Source of the DNA: Campanula takesimana
Taxonomy: Eukaryota; Streptophyta; Magnoliopsida; Asterales; Campanulaceae
DNA: 64,000 nucleotides
Reading direction: 5' to 3'
NCBI GenBank assembly: GCA_026119855.1
Contig: JAOWBW010000488.1
Span: forward strand, 558,001 to 622,000
In this document: piece by piece, positions 9,971 to 22,864 of the stretch
Layout of the letters: the number at the start of each line of letters is the position of its first letter
Position numbering within the stretch: position 1 is the stretch's first letter
Program-made: the position numbers and the translations under genes
The notes under the pieces: model-generated
What the model was told of the DNA's origin: nothing
What the model saw: only the letters and a program-made list of their open reading frames with translations
The model's database searches: none

Positions 9971-12900
9971 TCATGGTTTAGAGAACATTCCTTGAGTTAA
10001 TGAAGAGAAATCGAAATCTTTAGCTCTGGCAGTTGTCTGTGCGGATGGTACTTGAGATGTTGACTGCGGTCTTGATGCTCCCGAAGGCATAACACCATTA
10101 GAAGCATTTTGTTGCCCCATCGTGTAAGCACTACGATCAAGGAAACAAGGCAAAGAGGAAAAGAATAAGAACAATCTGCACCATACACTAATTTCCATCA
10201 TTGCGCTTTTGGAAAATGACTTGGGAAATTTGAGATAACCAAAAAAAAACATGCAATGGATAAGTAATCTAAAGCATTAAATGTAGAAAATCTTGATACA
10301 GAAATCATGGGGTCGTGTTTGAAGGTTTTTATTTTTATTTTTAATGTAATTGTATACCTTTGTTCCCTTATAACTAACACGTCAGTTCATCACAACAGGA
10401 AATACTAGAAACTAGAAACGTAACATTTTATAATCTAACAATGTTCACTGTTAAATAAAGTCAGGCCTAACAGGCAAATCTTTTATAGGTTATAAACCAC
10501 TGAAGGAAGAAAGATCTAACGGGTTATTGAACTTTGAATATAGATATACTTGCCCACAAAACCATATGCTAAGGGCTATTAAACTTTGAAAAGTATCAAC
10601 TTGGCAATTTGAATATTGATTACATGTCTACAATTTAAGTCAGGTAGCCAGTACATAGTTAAACATATTCAATACCTGGATGCTGGAAACTGAACGGTAG
10701 TTCCAAGTGATTGCGGAGCTCCCATATTTCCGATCTGGCCACAAGCAACAAAAGTAAGTGCTAAGGTCAAACGTAATAATTTCTTCAAGTAGTACAGGAG
10801 AGAGTATCAAGACGAGAAGTTGGTTGATGAGCCTGTAGGGCATGTTTTAAAAAATTAACATTTTAAAAATACAAAATATAGAAATTGTCTTTTGATTCAT
10901 TCTAATGGCATTGAAGCTATTGAAAACGGTTAGTGATTGCGCAATGTCAAATTAAAACATGCATCACCCAAGAACTTTTGCTTTAAAAGTATATGGCCTA
11001 TGTGTTACCTGGAAGCAGTGGCAAAGCCAGACAATTTTGTGAAGGAGGTCAAGATTTGGGGATAAAATTACATTTATTGCATAGAAATTTGACATGAAAG
11101 GGGGTTAAAGTAATATCATAATAAATTTCACCAAAAATCAGGGGGTCAAGACTGAAAAATATTTTTATTCATGCAATTTTTGAAAATTTCAAGGTACCAA
11201 AATGACAATTCTCACAAGGGGAATCGAGTGACCACCGCCACTGCCTGGTAGGTATACCAGGCAAACAGAAGGAAAAAAGCGGTAGAGCAGACAGAGAATA
11301 TAAAGCAATACAACTACTTCAGCCCCTCCCCCTCCTCCAAGCACAAGGACCTAAAGAATTTACCTGCAAATATTTCTCTAGGTCATTATTTCCGGCAGTC
11401 GGCATCGTCGTTCCAGGAAACTGGTAGCCGGCATTTGGCCAGTTTTGAAAGGGTGAATTAGTGGCACTTGATACAGGCTGTTGTGTATTCCCAGGAAAGT
11501 TTGGTAAGACACCAGATTTAGCAGCAGCAGCCATAAGTAGGGATTGCTGCTGTGCTAGCATCGCAAGTTGTTGCTGATGAAGAGCAAATGGTGAAACCAT
11601 GCTTGACTGCAAGATAACAAAAGATAGGATACATGACACATTGGCGATAGAACAGGGGACATATGTCTAGCAAACCAAGACAAATAATTTGATGTATTTG
11701 TAAGAGATGGAGCGAAAGTGAATTCTTTCTATACACCATACCTTCTCAAATAAGCTCATAATATCATTTTTAACATCTTTTTGTGGCTTCTCTGATACAC
11801 TAGGGAGTGATATTGGAGGCACATCTTTAAATAAATCTTCAATCCCAGCAGCAGTTTCGGTCTTGTTTTCAACAGGTTTTGCAGGGCCTGAATTCACAGT
11901 AGCTGATACTGCCTCAGCAGCTGCAGCATATTAAAAACGAAAGTCAATGACAAATAATACACAGAGACATTTCAACTCCAAAGATTCAACGAGGGCACTA
12001 CAGAAATTGAAGAAGCAAATTGAGTCACCCATATTAAGTTTCTATAGAAATTAAAAAAAAGTTGAGTTTAAATACTCCCTCTGCCCTACTTAAAGAGATG
12101 GGATTTGACCAAACACGCAAAATTAAGGGAAGTGGTTGACAATTGTTTAATTCTCAATTTGCCTTCCAAACATTTGAATTCAAAAACAAGGAAGGAACAT
12201 TTGATTCAATAGGTGGGATAGAAGGTTAGTATAGAAAATTAGTTGAACAATGACGGCTCAAAAAGGAAACTTACTCTTCAAGTGGGACAAACCAAAAAGG
12301 AATACCCAACTCTTCAAGTGGGACGGAGGTAGAAGTAAATATCCATGAGCACTTAATGTTCACGCTATAGTATTACTAGTGTGCATTTGGACATGATAGG
12401 TAGCGAAGCTGGAATATGTAACTACACAGTAAAAGGGACACTCAAGTTGGGACAATTGTTTTCCAAAAAGGGACATTAAATTTGGGATTGAGGGAGTAAT
12501 ATTTTAACTATGACATGAGATCATAAGCTTATGGTAAGTTTGACATACACTGGAAACCGGCCCACAGAGAATCATCAGCAGACGCTGTCCCAGAATCATT
12601 TTCAGTAGGATCATGCACTGAAAGCATGTCGAAAAGATCAGTGGCAAAATCCACTTTAGGAGGGCCAACTTCAGCATCCTGTTTTCCAGGCTGAGCTGAT
12701 GGAGCAGCTGGCTCAGATTTCTGATTCACCTGTTGAGTTTTTGGAGCAGGTGCAATCTGGTTATAGAATCAAATATGGAGGATTCTCAGTCATAATATAA
12801 AGCTACAGCTCAAATAATTAAAATGGTAACAATAGGAACAAATGAGTGCCAACTGAATGATCACTTGTAGAAGGGAGGAACAAATGAGTGCCAGTGCGCA

Positions 12901-13748
12901 AAGTGGAGTCAAATGAGATCAAACAGGATGTTATCTTCATTTACTCCCTCCGTCCCAAATTGAATGTCCACTTGGAAATTTAAGAAAGTTTACTTATAGG
13001 CATCTTTATGGCATATAAACATATAAGTATATCCTTAATGATCTCACCATATAGCATTATTGGTACAAGAGTAAAGCTAAAATATTATGACCACCAAGGA
13101 GCTTTATGTAACTCCACAAAAAAAAAAAAGGCCATTCACTTTGGAACAATTTTTGTTTACCAAAATGGACATTCAGTTTGGGGACAGAAGGAGTACAATT
13201 TTACATGTGCCAACTGACTCCAAAAAGGAACCATATGACATTAACTACTGTGGTGAAACTCGAGGCACATTCAAATAAGTTTGAGTTTCAAGCCAACTCA
13301 GATCTGTTTTATAGAATCTCGATTTGATTCCTCCATGACAATTAAAAACATGTTTTACTCTTCAAACATAAAATCTATTTTTGTAGTAAAAGAAATGGCC
13401 CAAAAAATAACACTTGTCATTTGTATTATGAGCAACCATGAGAAGTTTTGAAATTGGTACATAAAATTATTTTCACGATTTAACCAGTATCAGGTGTAAC
13501 TCTGCTGATGCAATTATAGCCCCCAAACAATTTTATGCTTTCAGCACAAAGAAAACTTTATAACGGATTTTGTTCCAACTGTTCTATGTGACATGCTAAA
13601 AATACTGAGTACAAAGTTTACCCAATACTTATTCATGCTGATTTTTTGTACAGAGTACAAAAAGGGAATTATTTTATTTTTTTTGTCACATTCACCCACC
13701 CAATGTTTATGCATTCTGATCCAACTTCCTGCTAATAATCTCAATGAG

Positions 13749-13784
<36 letters not shown>

Positions 13785-16700
13785 CCGCAACTACAGGCTT
13801 AGCACGTGATGACTCAGTGGCGAAGCCAGAATTTTTTTAAAGGGTGGTCAATATTGCTTAGAAAAAAAATAAAATAAAATAGAAATTTGGCCTACAGTGG
13901 GGTTAAAAATCAACATGATATTATAAAACAAATTTTACCACAAGTAAAGAGGGTCGAAATTGACAAAAATAGTAGTATACACCCTTTAATATTTGATCAT
14001 AACATAAAACGTTATTAACCATATAATCTAGCTAGAGAAGCAGAAGTTAGCAAGATAAATACGACTTGACGTACATGTTCAGGTCCTCTTGGAGGCACAG
14101 GGAGATTAATTCTTGCAGTTGGAACATTATTCCTCCTACTGTTCACCTGAATCTCAGAATTGGTGGCAAATCCATGTCCAGTTCTGTCAGAAGGTTTCTG
14201 CAACTCCACAGAGGCTCTCTGTTCTCGGCCCAGGGAAGGTGATTTTGGTCTTCCATCTTTAGCAACCCATCTCTTATCCTCATACCTTAAATAAAATATA
14301 TGACATTGTAGGGTTAAATTACAAAGTTTATGGAAATGATTATTAGTGCAGAAACACAATCAATGGGAAACAAGAAAATATAGCATTAAGAAGGTATATA
14401 CTTCGCCCGAATGAAGTTCTCAATCCCAACTCTATCATAATTAGGGGGTAACTCTGCTTCCCAGTAACTATTAGACTTCTCATTTCCCATAGCTGATTGC
14501 AACAAAAAAAAAAAAAAAAAAAAAAAAAAAACATTAGTCTCATTTTTTCATTATCTCTATTCAAATTACTCCCTCCTTCCCAGAGTATATGTCCACCCTC
14601 TCATTTGCACGGAGATTAAGAAATGGTGGAAGTGATGCAAGTGTTGTAAGTATAAAAGTAAAGTAGGAGAATGAGTGGGAGGGAATAGTAAGTTGATTGG
14701 TGTTGTGAGTATAAAAGTAAGTAGGAGAGAGAATGAGTGAGAGGAATAGTAAAGATTCTTTGTCATTTTAGGAAGTGGACATATACTCTGGTACGGAGGA
14801 GTATATTATTTGTCAACCACGGACGTGCTTAAATAAATAAGCAAAGAAGTAAATCTTACATTGAATAAATGCAACTTGCTCAGGAAGCCAAGTATCCAAA
14901 GTAGCAGATCTCACCTACAGAAGGAATACATTGGTGAATAATACAATCAACCCTTTTGTTGTTTCAATTGTATTTCTGTACAAAATAGGTAAAGTAAAAC
15001 GAGAGGGTTAAATAAGGCATTAGATATAACAGATACCCCATGTAGCGAAGAGGGTATCATAAAGAAGACAAGACCAAATCACAATTAATCATCTATCTTT
15101 CCTTCTTGGTCTAGGGAGGTGTGTTATTCTAATGCCAAAATTGCTGGTCTCCTACACCTTTCTAATGCAAAGGAGAAAATATAACTCTTGAACTTCAAAA
15201 GACTTGATAGACTCATGTTGAGGCCTTGATGGAAATCCTTACTAACAAACACAAATGATATCCCTTCATCCGAAAATACAGAGTGCATCTTCCACTTTAG
15301 TTTTCCCAAAATGCAGAGGTAAGTTTCATTGTTGAGAAAGCTGTCTTTAGCATAATGACTTTTACACTCTACCGATGGCTTAGAATAACCAAATCAAACC
15401 AACTATAAAGGAAGTGGAAATAATGGCCATAAAATGATATAGTCAATGTGGCAGTGCCAATAGAAGTAATTTTAGGTGGTTATTGGATGTTAACAAGTTT
15501 TTAAATTTGCGTGATAACAGAGGATGGATGGAGTTCTTGGTTGGCGCATTCAACAATCAAGAAGGTATCTATGGACAATCGGACATATTTATATATGACA
15601 GACTGACTTAATGTCACACTTCAAGACCAAGTACCTGTTTGACAGTAAAATGTTCAAAGGTTTCCCACATCATTGGTGAAATGCTTAAGCATTTGACACA
15701 AGTGCCAACCTGACAAGTATGTTAACATCAAAGCGGCTGATGATGCTTAAGCCCATAATGTAAAATCACTGTACTAGTGAATGTGGCACAGGCGATCCGT
15801 ACACGAGAATGGAGTATGTTTTCACTCATCTCTTCTATTTCCCAACTTTCTGTCAACAATGCATTTACGTTTCCTATTTTTTTCTTTCTATATACTCCTC
15901 TCTATCATTAATTTCACTTTCCATTATTTTTCCCTCTTCTATCCCTTTGCTTTCCTTCACCTATCACACAATTAAGTCATTCCATCCTGTATATCTCTCT
16001 TATCTTGCGCTATGTGTCCTTGCAGACAGAAGGAAGCTTATGAAATAATTGGGTACAGACTGACCTTTACAGTTGATATATGGAAGAGATTAGTAGGAGA
16101 AAAAATCACATAGAAAATTGAAGATGATTTACTATGTCTTATCTATTGTGCATGCGCTAAAGGTTTTGCTGTCTATTAAAGGAAGATGGCTGTGATTTCA
16201 GCTGAGCTTAAAAGACCATAATTTGCCACTAAGGCCAATTAACAATGTCTGCATACCATCTGTTTCATTTTTAATGTTATAAGTATAAACTGTTTACCAT
16301 CAAAATCCAAATTTCACATTCCATTAATATCCCTTAGCATAAATATGTCTTAGCATTCTCACTTGTAATCAATAATCCCTCCTCACTTGTAATCAATAAT
16401 CCCTCCATCCCATTTCAAATAAGATAAATTTCCATATTGGGCATCCCATTTCAAATTAGACAAGCCCAAAATGGAAGTCTTTAATATTTTTAAATTAATG
16501 GGGGCTCACTTGTCATACTCACAATAATTACCCCGCTCACTACTCCCTACCCCACTAACAACCAATACCCCACTTTCCAAACAATTCCTAAACATTATAC
16601 ACTTGAATAATACTAGGGGGCAGGGGCACAAAAAAGTCACAAAATCTTAGGTGTAATGATTTTATTGGTGTTTTAATTAAGAGTGTGGCGGGTCCATTAT

Positions 16701-19700
16701 TAATGCAACCAATAAAATATCGCCACCTCATTTTGTGAGCTAGATTTTGTGATCTTATTTCGTGCCCCTAGCATTGCTCTATACACTTTTCCTTAATCCC
16801 CGTGCCATCTCATTTTTTCTAATTTGAAATGGGATGGAGGGAGTAAAACCTATTTGATTATTTGACCAGGAAAAAGACTAACTTCCACAAATAATAGAAA
16901 ATCCTAGATTGTAAATTTTCAATGAAGTGTGTAATTTCATCTAAGTGATAGTCACTTCTTTATCCAATTTCTCCTCTTTAAACTAGCAATCTGCTATTGA
17001 GAATTTCATGTTAAGGCCAGTCTAATGTAAACAGTAAATACTCATTTAGGTATGATATTATCAGAAACCAAAATTTAATGCAAGTAATTCAACATTAACT
17101 GCACTTAGACACTTCAGTGATAATGAATATGTAATATAAGTAGAAAGTTCTTTCACAGGACACATAATTCAGCTATGAAGAGGGAAAGAAAATGAAGTTC
17201 CCTAGACGAGATGTTGAACATATGGAATAGTATGGAACAGTGGCGGACCTAGGATTTGGTAACAGGGGCAAAAATTGCATAAGGGAGAAAAAAAAATTAG
17301 TGTACTCCCTCCGGACACAAATATAAGCAAAAAAGTTGGCCTTTTTTATGGACCTAAATATAAGCAAAAAAATTGGGTTTCAATACAAAACTCATTAAAT
17401 GTAATTGTATTTAATACTCTTTTACCAAAAATACCCCTAATTAATTACTCATTTTCAAATAAAGTTTACATTTATTACACATTTAATATAAGGATATATT
17501 AGTAATTTTAATATATTTTTACTATAAAATCAAGACAATTAACTAAATTTGACTACTTTCTTAATAAGTGTGATTTTAGTTACTTTTGCTTATATGTGTA
17601 ACCGGAGGGAGTAAATTTTATTTTACATCTAGGGGGGCAACATTTACTAAATTGCATTTGCAAATTTTTATTTTTATTTTTTCAAACGGGGGTCGCGGCC
17701 CCCAAATCCTTCTACCTAGGTCCGCCCCTGGTATGGAATGAAGTTACCTCTTGTTTCCACATCACTTAACATCTACCACAAGGCACAACTTAAACAGCAA
17801 GCTAATAAAATCCTAGTTTGAGTAATCAATACACTATCATGAGTGGCCTTGGGCCCTTGTCCCAACCAACCGGCGGTAAAAAAGTTTAGCAGGAGAGAGA
17901 GAGAGAAGCAGCTGCCAACAGTATCGTTCAAAGATGAAGACTTACACTCACTCATCATATCATTTTCCTACACCTACTATGATGAAAAACTATGTACTCG
18001 ATTTTTATTCCAAATTTAGTAGGAGTATTTTATTAGAAAACAGAGCATCATGGAAAGATGCCAAATGGATGGAAAGTCACACATTTGAGTTCTTGTTCCA
18101 AGCAATCACATACACAATGTATGCTGGTCCAAATTGAAGAAACGCAGATTAAAAATCATCACCTTTGATATGTGCACCCCTAGACTTCTGTGGATTCCAG
18201 AACATTGCATGCATATGAAGATGCCAAGGTTAACACTAGCCCATCGAGGACCTCTGCCAAAGAAAACGTCATGATTAGCAATCCACAGAGACGTAATTTA
18301 CTGAGCTAGCATAAACTGATGATTATGTAATCTAATTTATTGGATGCAATCATACTTGGCTTTGCAGTCAGCACATTCCCTATTCTCTGGCAATTTAAGT
18401 AGCCCTTCCAATACCTGCAATATGGAAAAACCTGATTAGTATAAATGGTGAAAAGGTCTCTGGAGCAACAAAAATTGTCTGTCTGAAATGAGTGCTACTG
18501 AATCACAAGATCTTGGCAAAAAGAAAGCATATACTCCCTCCGTCTTTTTTGAAAGGGCACACTTTCAATTGGACACGTGTTTTTGGAAAAGGTGGTTATT
18601 AATGTTGTGTTGTGAATGTGGAAAGTATGGTAGGCAATAGTTGTGGATGTTATTGTGAGTATGACAAGTGGGACAACCAAAATGGTAAAACGTGGCCTTT
18701 CAAAAAAGACAGAGGGATTATTTATTTTCGTTTAAAAAGGAAAAGAAAACATAACCAAAATAATCTATCAACTCTGCAGTTTAATAATCTTCGATTTAAT
18801 TTTATTTAAAGTGGTAGATTTAAGTCAAATAACAGTTTTAAGGAGCAGAATTGTATGAGTTTATCAGGGTAGAAAAGATTTTCCTGCCATTTCAAAATAA
18901 GTGCACATTAACCCTTTGTATGCCATTCCCAATATAAGCGTTTACCACATAATCTTTTCCTTTTTTTTACGGATACTTTTACCATTCTGCAGTGACATAT
19001 TACACCGTTATTTAAATGGTTCATTTCACATAGGTGACACTGAAAAATCCAACACATACTAATACTTATAATGAAGTAAACTCACTTTCTTAATTAGTGT
19101 GTCAGGTGATATAGGAGACTTAAATTGTAAGTGAGAGTACTAGTTAATTTGTTTTTGTTACCCAACACTCACCTGACTGAATGATCTCAGTATGCTACAT
19201 GATATAGAGACACAGTGATATATAGTGAATCTAAGTTTAACCAAAACGATCCTTCGAATTTCAGTCCTAATATCCACTGGAGTATGCTACAGCTTGCATT
19301 AACACGAAATCGTAAACTTTGGAGAAAAATCCCATGCCAATTGTTAAAGCAAATCACCAAAATAGGCGAAAACAAGAATATAAAATCCACACACAAGAAC
19401 ATAAGATTTAAGTGGTTCACCAACTTGGGTACGTCCATGGTCGGAGGGAGAGAATATTATTATCACTTGGCAATCACATACTCCCACCGTCCCATTTGAA
19501 GCTTCACCTTTTACCCAAATGGGCGTCCTGTTAAAAGCTTTATTCTTTCCTAAAATGGTCAAAAATGTGGGCACCACTTGTCAACCCACTCACTTTTTCC
19601 TCTCACATACTTGAATTGTGGGCCCCATTTGTCATACCCACTAACTTTTCCCCCCCACACACATTTAAATTGTAGGCCCCACTTGTCATACCCACTAACT

Positions 19701-21154
19701 TTTACCTTCTCACAATCCTTCTTACACTCATCACTAAAGTGAACTTGGCAAGTCAGGCATTCAAAGAAATGCCAGTCAAAATCTAGCTTGGTCTTACACT
19801 CACTACCCCAAATCATTATTACTTAACAATAAGTATCAAGTGCACGAATTATGCGGCTATTCTTATCTTCTACAAATGATGGTATTCAACACCGAAGCAC
19901 ATGCTTACACATGGTTAAAAACGCCTAGCATTCCCACTTAAAATGAAGCATGCCATGGATATAGGTGGCTAATTTTCCAGGGGGCATTATAGTGTCCCTC
20001 CTGGGTTTCTAAATGAGTTCAATTTTCTACATTTTACCCCTAAATGAGTGTCCATTTCAAGGAAATCAAACAATAATCGTATTCCAATGCACACTTGCAA
20101 CACTACAAGTCCACAAGGTGGATAGAAAGGGTACTTACATATACTGGACACATATATTGGAGCGGAGGGAGTATTAATGCGTTAAAGCATTGTAGCTATG
20201 TCCAAAAAAATATATATGTCATGTGATGTATATTGTTTGTACAAGTGTAAGCTTGTAGGCAGTGAGGAGGGAGTCGCGTCACACCAAAAGTTTCTTTCGA
20301 GGTAGCACCCATAGTTTTTTCGTGATAGCTCCAGATTTTATTGTTTCCATATGCATGGATATAGAAGGACATTATCCAATAAAACGATGGGTCATAAAAT
20401 ATGACTGCAAGTATTCTACGGATTAACCAAATCAACGGGTAAATGTGCCTTGCTATCTCTTGAAAGTAATAGTATTGTAAGCAAGGGATCAAACTGGAAC
20501 ACATCTATGAAATCAGAATCAAAACAATCTAAAAGAAAAGCATATTAGAAACAGCTGAAATCCAATTCTGGCCCTATCTAATTCTGACACGCGTCACCAG
20601 AGTGGGTTTCTGACCAAATTTGGTGAAATAATATTCCCAAATCATCATTTTTATGCTCATTTGTCACAAATCAATTATACTTGATACGAAATAGAATCAT
20701 TTGATACAATCCAACTTCACAAAAACTCAAATCTAAAACCGAACTTCTGCATTTTACAATTTCATAGAAACTCAAATCGTAAAACCATGTACAGAACAAT
20801 CAAGTATTACCAGCTTGTATATGTCTAATTCACATATGCGTGTGTATGTATTTATATGGGGATAATTTCAGCCAACAATGCATATAATATCGACAGGCTT
20901 TATCATTCGAAAGAAGAAATGGGAGCAACCAATGAACAAATAATCCAAAATAACGAATAACGATCATAAAAAATACAATAAAAAAACAATTATCGATCAA
21001 GAAATGAATCCATGATCAAGATAAAAACAGCTACAGATCAAATCTGAAACAAGCTCAACAACAAAATGAAAACGAGAAATTGAAAGGAGAACAAGTTGTT
21101 GACCTTTCTGTGCTGGGCATTAAGCTCCTTAGAGACGTTGGCCTTCTGGTTCAT
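9971..21154 (-). CDS. AGD5: ADP-ribosylation factor GTPase-activating protein, AGD5/NEVERSHED type
   Basis: Eleven exons on the minus strand, all with GT-AG junctions and continuous phase: 21104-21154, 18356-18414, 18163-18253, 14860-14914, 14402-14492, 14075-14285, 12549-12756, 11742-11920, 11364-11606, 10676-10734, 9971-10130. They total 1407 nt, or 468 aa plus stop. The start MNQKANVSKELNAQHRK matches the plant AGD5 N-terminus. The ArfGAP zinc finger is C31-x2-C34-x16-C51-x2-C54, followed by SGIHRSLG with the arginine-finger R59. The ArfGAP domain spans about 15-130; the tail is low-complexity and Q-rich, with PPKVDFATDLFDMLS, KNDIMSLFEK and C-terminal KDFDFSSL typical of this subfamily. 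Arabidopsis AGD5/NEV (about 483 aa) acts at the trans-Golgi/early endosome and is needed for floral organ abscission; the same role is inferred here. Introns 1 (2.7 kb) and 3 (3.2 kb) are swollen with MITEs, but no exon is damaged. Confidence 0.95.
11016..11243. mobile_element. hAT-type MITE in intron 9 of the ArfGAP gene
   Basis: Left end CAGTGGCAAAGCCAG and right end CCACCGCCACTG are inverted repeats. Flanks CCTGGAAG (11008-11015) and CCTGGTAG (11244-11251) are an 8-bp target duplication with one mismatch, as expected for hAT. Confidence 0.8.
12075..12329. mobile_element. Stowaway-like MITE in intron 7 of the ArfGAP gene
   Basis: CTCCCTCTGCCCTACTT at the left and GTGGGACGGAGG at the right, with TA at 12073-12074 and 12330-12331. 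A further Stowaway right-end remnant ends near 12497 (GGGATTGAGGGAGTA). Confidence 0.8.
12944..13193. mobile_element. Stowaway MITE in intron 6 of the ArfGAP gene
   Basis: CTCCCTCCGTCCCAAATTGA at the left and an inverted TTTGGGGACAGAAGGAG at the right, TA at 12942-12943 and 13194-13195. About 250 bp. Confidence 0.85.
13748..13782. repeat. Poly-A tract
   Basis: About 34 consecutive A in intron 6 of the ArfGAP gene; a similar run lies at about 14503-14531 in intron 4. Such runs are prone to length error in assemblies. Confidence 0.9.
13815..13990. mobile_element. hAT-type MITE fragment in intron 6
   Basis: Starts CAGTGGCGAAGCCAG, the terminal sequence also seen at 11016 and, in variant form, at 17238 and 56679. 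The interior resembles 11016-11243 (a GGGGTTAAAA segment, then a GGGTCGAAATTGA segment). The right terminus and target duplication are not clear. Confidence 0.5.
14569..14801. mobile_element. Stowaway-like MITE in intron 4 of the ArfGAP gene
   Basis: CTCCCTCCTTCCCAGAGTAT at the left and an inverted copy ending CTGGTACGGAGGAG at the right, TA at 14567-14568 and 14802-14803. The interior has two diverged copies of an AAAGTAGGAGA...GAATGAGTG segment. Confidence 0.85.
16400..16843. mobile_element. Stowaway MITE interrupted by a MULE-type MITE, intron 3
   Basis: CCCTCCATCCCATTTCAAAT at the left and its inverted copy GAAATGGGATGGAGGGAG at the right, TA at 16844-16845. A 24-bp segment just at the left border (CTCACTTGTAATCAATAATC...) is directly duplicated (16360-16407). 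Split by 16605-16779. Confidence 0.8.
16605..16779. mobile_element. MULE-type MITE with 9-bp target duplication
   Basis: Flanked by TATACACTT on both sides (16596-16604, 16780-16788). Termini are imperfect inverted repeats around AATACTAGGGG...CACAAAA. The interior has GTGTGGCGGGTCCATTA and AACCAATAAAATAT, shared with 23407-23563 and 63668-63778. The 9-bp duplication points to Mutator-like elements. Confidence 0.8.
17238..17730. mobile_element. hAT-type MITE with a nested Stowaway, intron 3
   Basis: Terminal inverted repeats CAGTGGCGGACCTAGG and CCTAGGTCCGCCCCTG. Perfect 8-bp target duplication GTATGGAA (17230-17237, 17731-17738). Non-coding. The Stowaway at 17305-17611 sits inside it. Confidence 0.92.
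17305..17611. mobile_element. Stowaway MITE nested in the hAT element
   Basis: CTCCCTCCGGACACAAATAT and inverted GTGTAACCGGAGGGAG, TA at 17303-17304 and 17612-17613. Confidence 0.88.
18534..18718. mobile_element. Stowaway MITE in intron 1 of the ArfGAP gene
   Basis: CTCCCTCCGTCTTTTTTGAA at the left with inverted TTCAAAAAAGACAGAGGGA at the right, TA-flanked. About 185 bp. Confidence 0.85.
19480..20171. mobile_element. Composite Stowaway-type remnants in intron 1
   Basis: Left part starts CTCCCACCGTCCCATTTGAA and has GTGGGCCCC/TCATACCCACTAACTTT segments repeated two or three times (19560-19705). The right part ends GGAGCGGAGGGAG before TA at 20172. The two ends do not match well, so this is probably two overlapping, truncated elements. 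Confidence 0.5.
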
Positions 21155-21765
21155 ATTGACTTGACTTTTTAAGCCGGTAAACGGAGATAAAACTCCGGCG
21201 GTGAGAGAGAAGAAAGGGAGAAGCGACGGCGGCGTTTTCTCTCTGTCCGCTCTTTCCCCTCTCCTCTCTCACTGTAATGACGGTACGACGGTCGGATTAT
21301 CTGATCGACGGGGAAATTGACGGGGAGGAAGGAGAAACCGAAACGGTGGGCTTGACTTTTTATTTCTATATTCTTTTCCGTTGGTTTCTCAGTTTTTCTC
21401 TTTGCTAAGGCGACGGGGGTAAGAAACGTGTGAACGGAGCTTCGGGTGGAGTTGCTGTTGATCTGTCGCACGTGCGAGTGGATATTATCTGGTGCCAAGC
21501 GGGTCCACGCGTATTCCCTGCTCTCTCTTTTTTTTTTTTCCCCCCCTTTTCTTTTACTCTTTTTTTTCTCAATTGCCAGTTAAAATCAAATCGTAGTGCT
21601 AGTGACAAAATAAAAAGTGCTATGCTTCAAAAAAGTATGATTTTTTTTTTAAAAAAGAAAGCTAATTCACCTTTTCCCTTTTCGAAAAAATGACACCCTC
21701 CACGTAATTGTCAGTACATTAAATTTCCTATTTTACTTTGATTTATGTAGGTAAATTATAAAATG
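21155..21765 (-). promoter_or_regulatory. 5' flank and probable promoter of the ArfGAP gene
   Basis: Immediately upstream of the ATG (minus strand) lies a region far more GC-rich than its surroundings, with CT/GA tracts (21200-21270) as in plant 5' leaders. No clear TATA box was identified. Transcription start not determined. The AT-rich stretch 21610-21765 shows nothing else. Confidence 0.5.
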
Positions 21766-22864
21766 CTCCTTCCGTTTCATGTGACTTGAGGCCAGAAATT
21801 ATGGCACACAAATTAAGAAAAAGTAAGAGAGAAAAATAGTGGGAAGGAGGTGTGTGTGATTATGAAATATTAAATAGGAGAGAGAATGAGATAGGGGAAT
21901 AATAAATTGATTGGTGTTGTGAGTGTAAAAGTAAAGTAAGATAGAGAATGAGTGGGAAAAAATAGTAAATATTCTTTACCATTTTTGGCAGTCTCAAGTC
22001 ACGTGGACAGGGCCGGCCTTACCATAAGAATAAGAATGGTGAGGCAAGGGCCTAGGGCCACAAAAAAAGGGGCTAACTTTAAGGGCACAAATTTTTATCT
22101 CTTCAATGTAAAAAATGCCCAATTTTTCTATATTTGCATTAACATTTTTAGGCCCAAACTACCAAAACTCCAATACCCAAACTCAATTATGGTCCACATT
22201 TAAATTGTATTCAACACAAAATTAGAAAAATTAAATAAAATTACGATCAATAACGCAAACTTGCATACGCATAAAGAAGGAAAGCGAGAAAATAAGAGAC
22301 GGACAGTGGCAACTACAGCTAAATCCTTCGGCGCCGTTCACTCACCACGCCACCACCGTCGGACCTTCAACTTTCTGAATGAATTTTGAGAAAAGTATGT
22401 CTTTCTTTTTTCTTTTCTTTTCTTTTTTTCATGAAAAATCCTATCAATTTGTTTGCTATGATTTTCCCACTCGAATATCAGAAAAAAAAAATATGTATTT
22501 TAATTAGTGAATTACTAGAAATTTTTAAGAATCATGTGGTTTTGTGAATTGTTGTAATTTGGGGTTTTTACAAAAGCCCTGATTGCATAATTTGTACTTA
22601 AAAGAAATTAGGATTTGAATAGTGTTTAATTATGATTGAGTAGCAGTACTATGTTAATTTGGTTGGGAATTGAATCGATATGTGAACTAGCAAAATCTAT
22701 TTTTTTTTTTAATTGTTGTTAAATTGTTTTTTAGTTTTTTATTTTTTTGTTAAAGAAGGCCACAATTGAAAGTTGGCCTAGGGTCACTAATTTTACAGGG
22801 CCGGCCCTGCACGTGGAACGGACGAAAAATGAAATAAGTATCAAGTGACATGAAACGGATGGAG
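21766..22864. mobile_element. Stowaway-like MITE split by a hAT element
   Basis: Left CTCCTTCCGTTTCATGTGAC and right inverted GTGACATGAAACGGATGGAG, followed by TA at 22865-22866. The left TA has decayed. The interior resembles 14569-14801 (GAGAATGAGTGGGA). Interrupted by 22008-22809. Confidence 0.75.
22008..22809. mobile_element. Non-autonomous hAT element, 802 bp
   Basis: Inverted termini CAGGGCCGGCC and GGGCCGGCCCTG with a perfect 8-bp target duplication CACGTGGA (22000-22007, 22810-22817). No transposase frame. Sub-terminal GGCCTAGGGCCAC and its inverted GGCCTAGGGTCAC are conserved. Confidence 0.92.

Noticed and set aside
21169..21693. Several overlapping open frames of 67-109 codons on both strands near the ArfGAP first exon
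   Set aside because: They lie in the GC-rich leader/promoter of the ArfGAP gene, lack domains and overlap one another in different frames.
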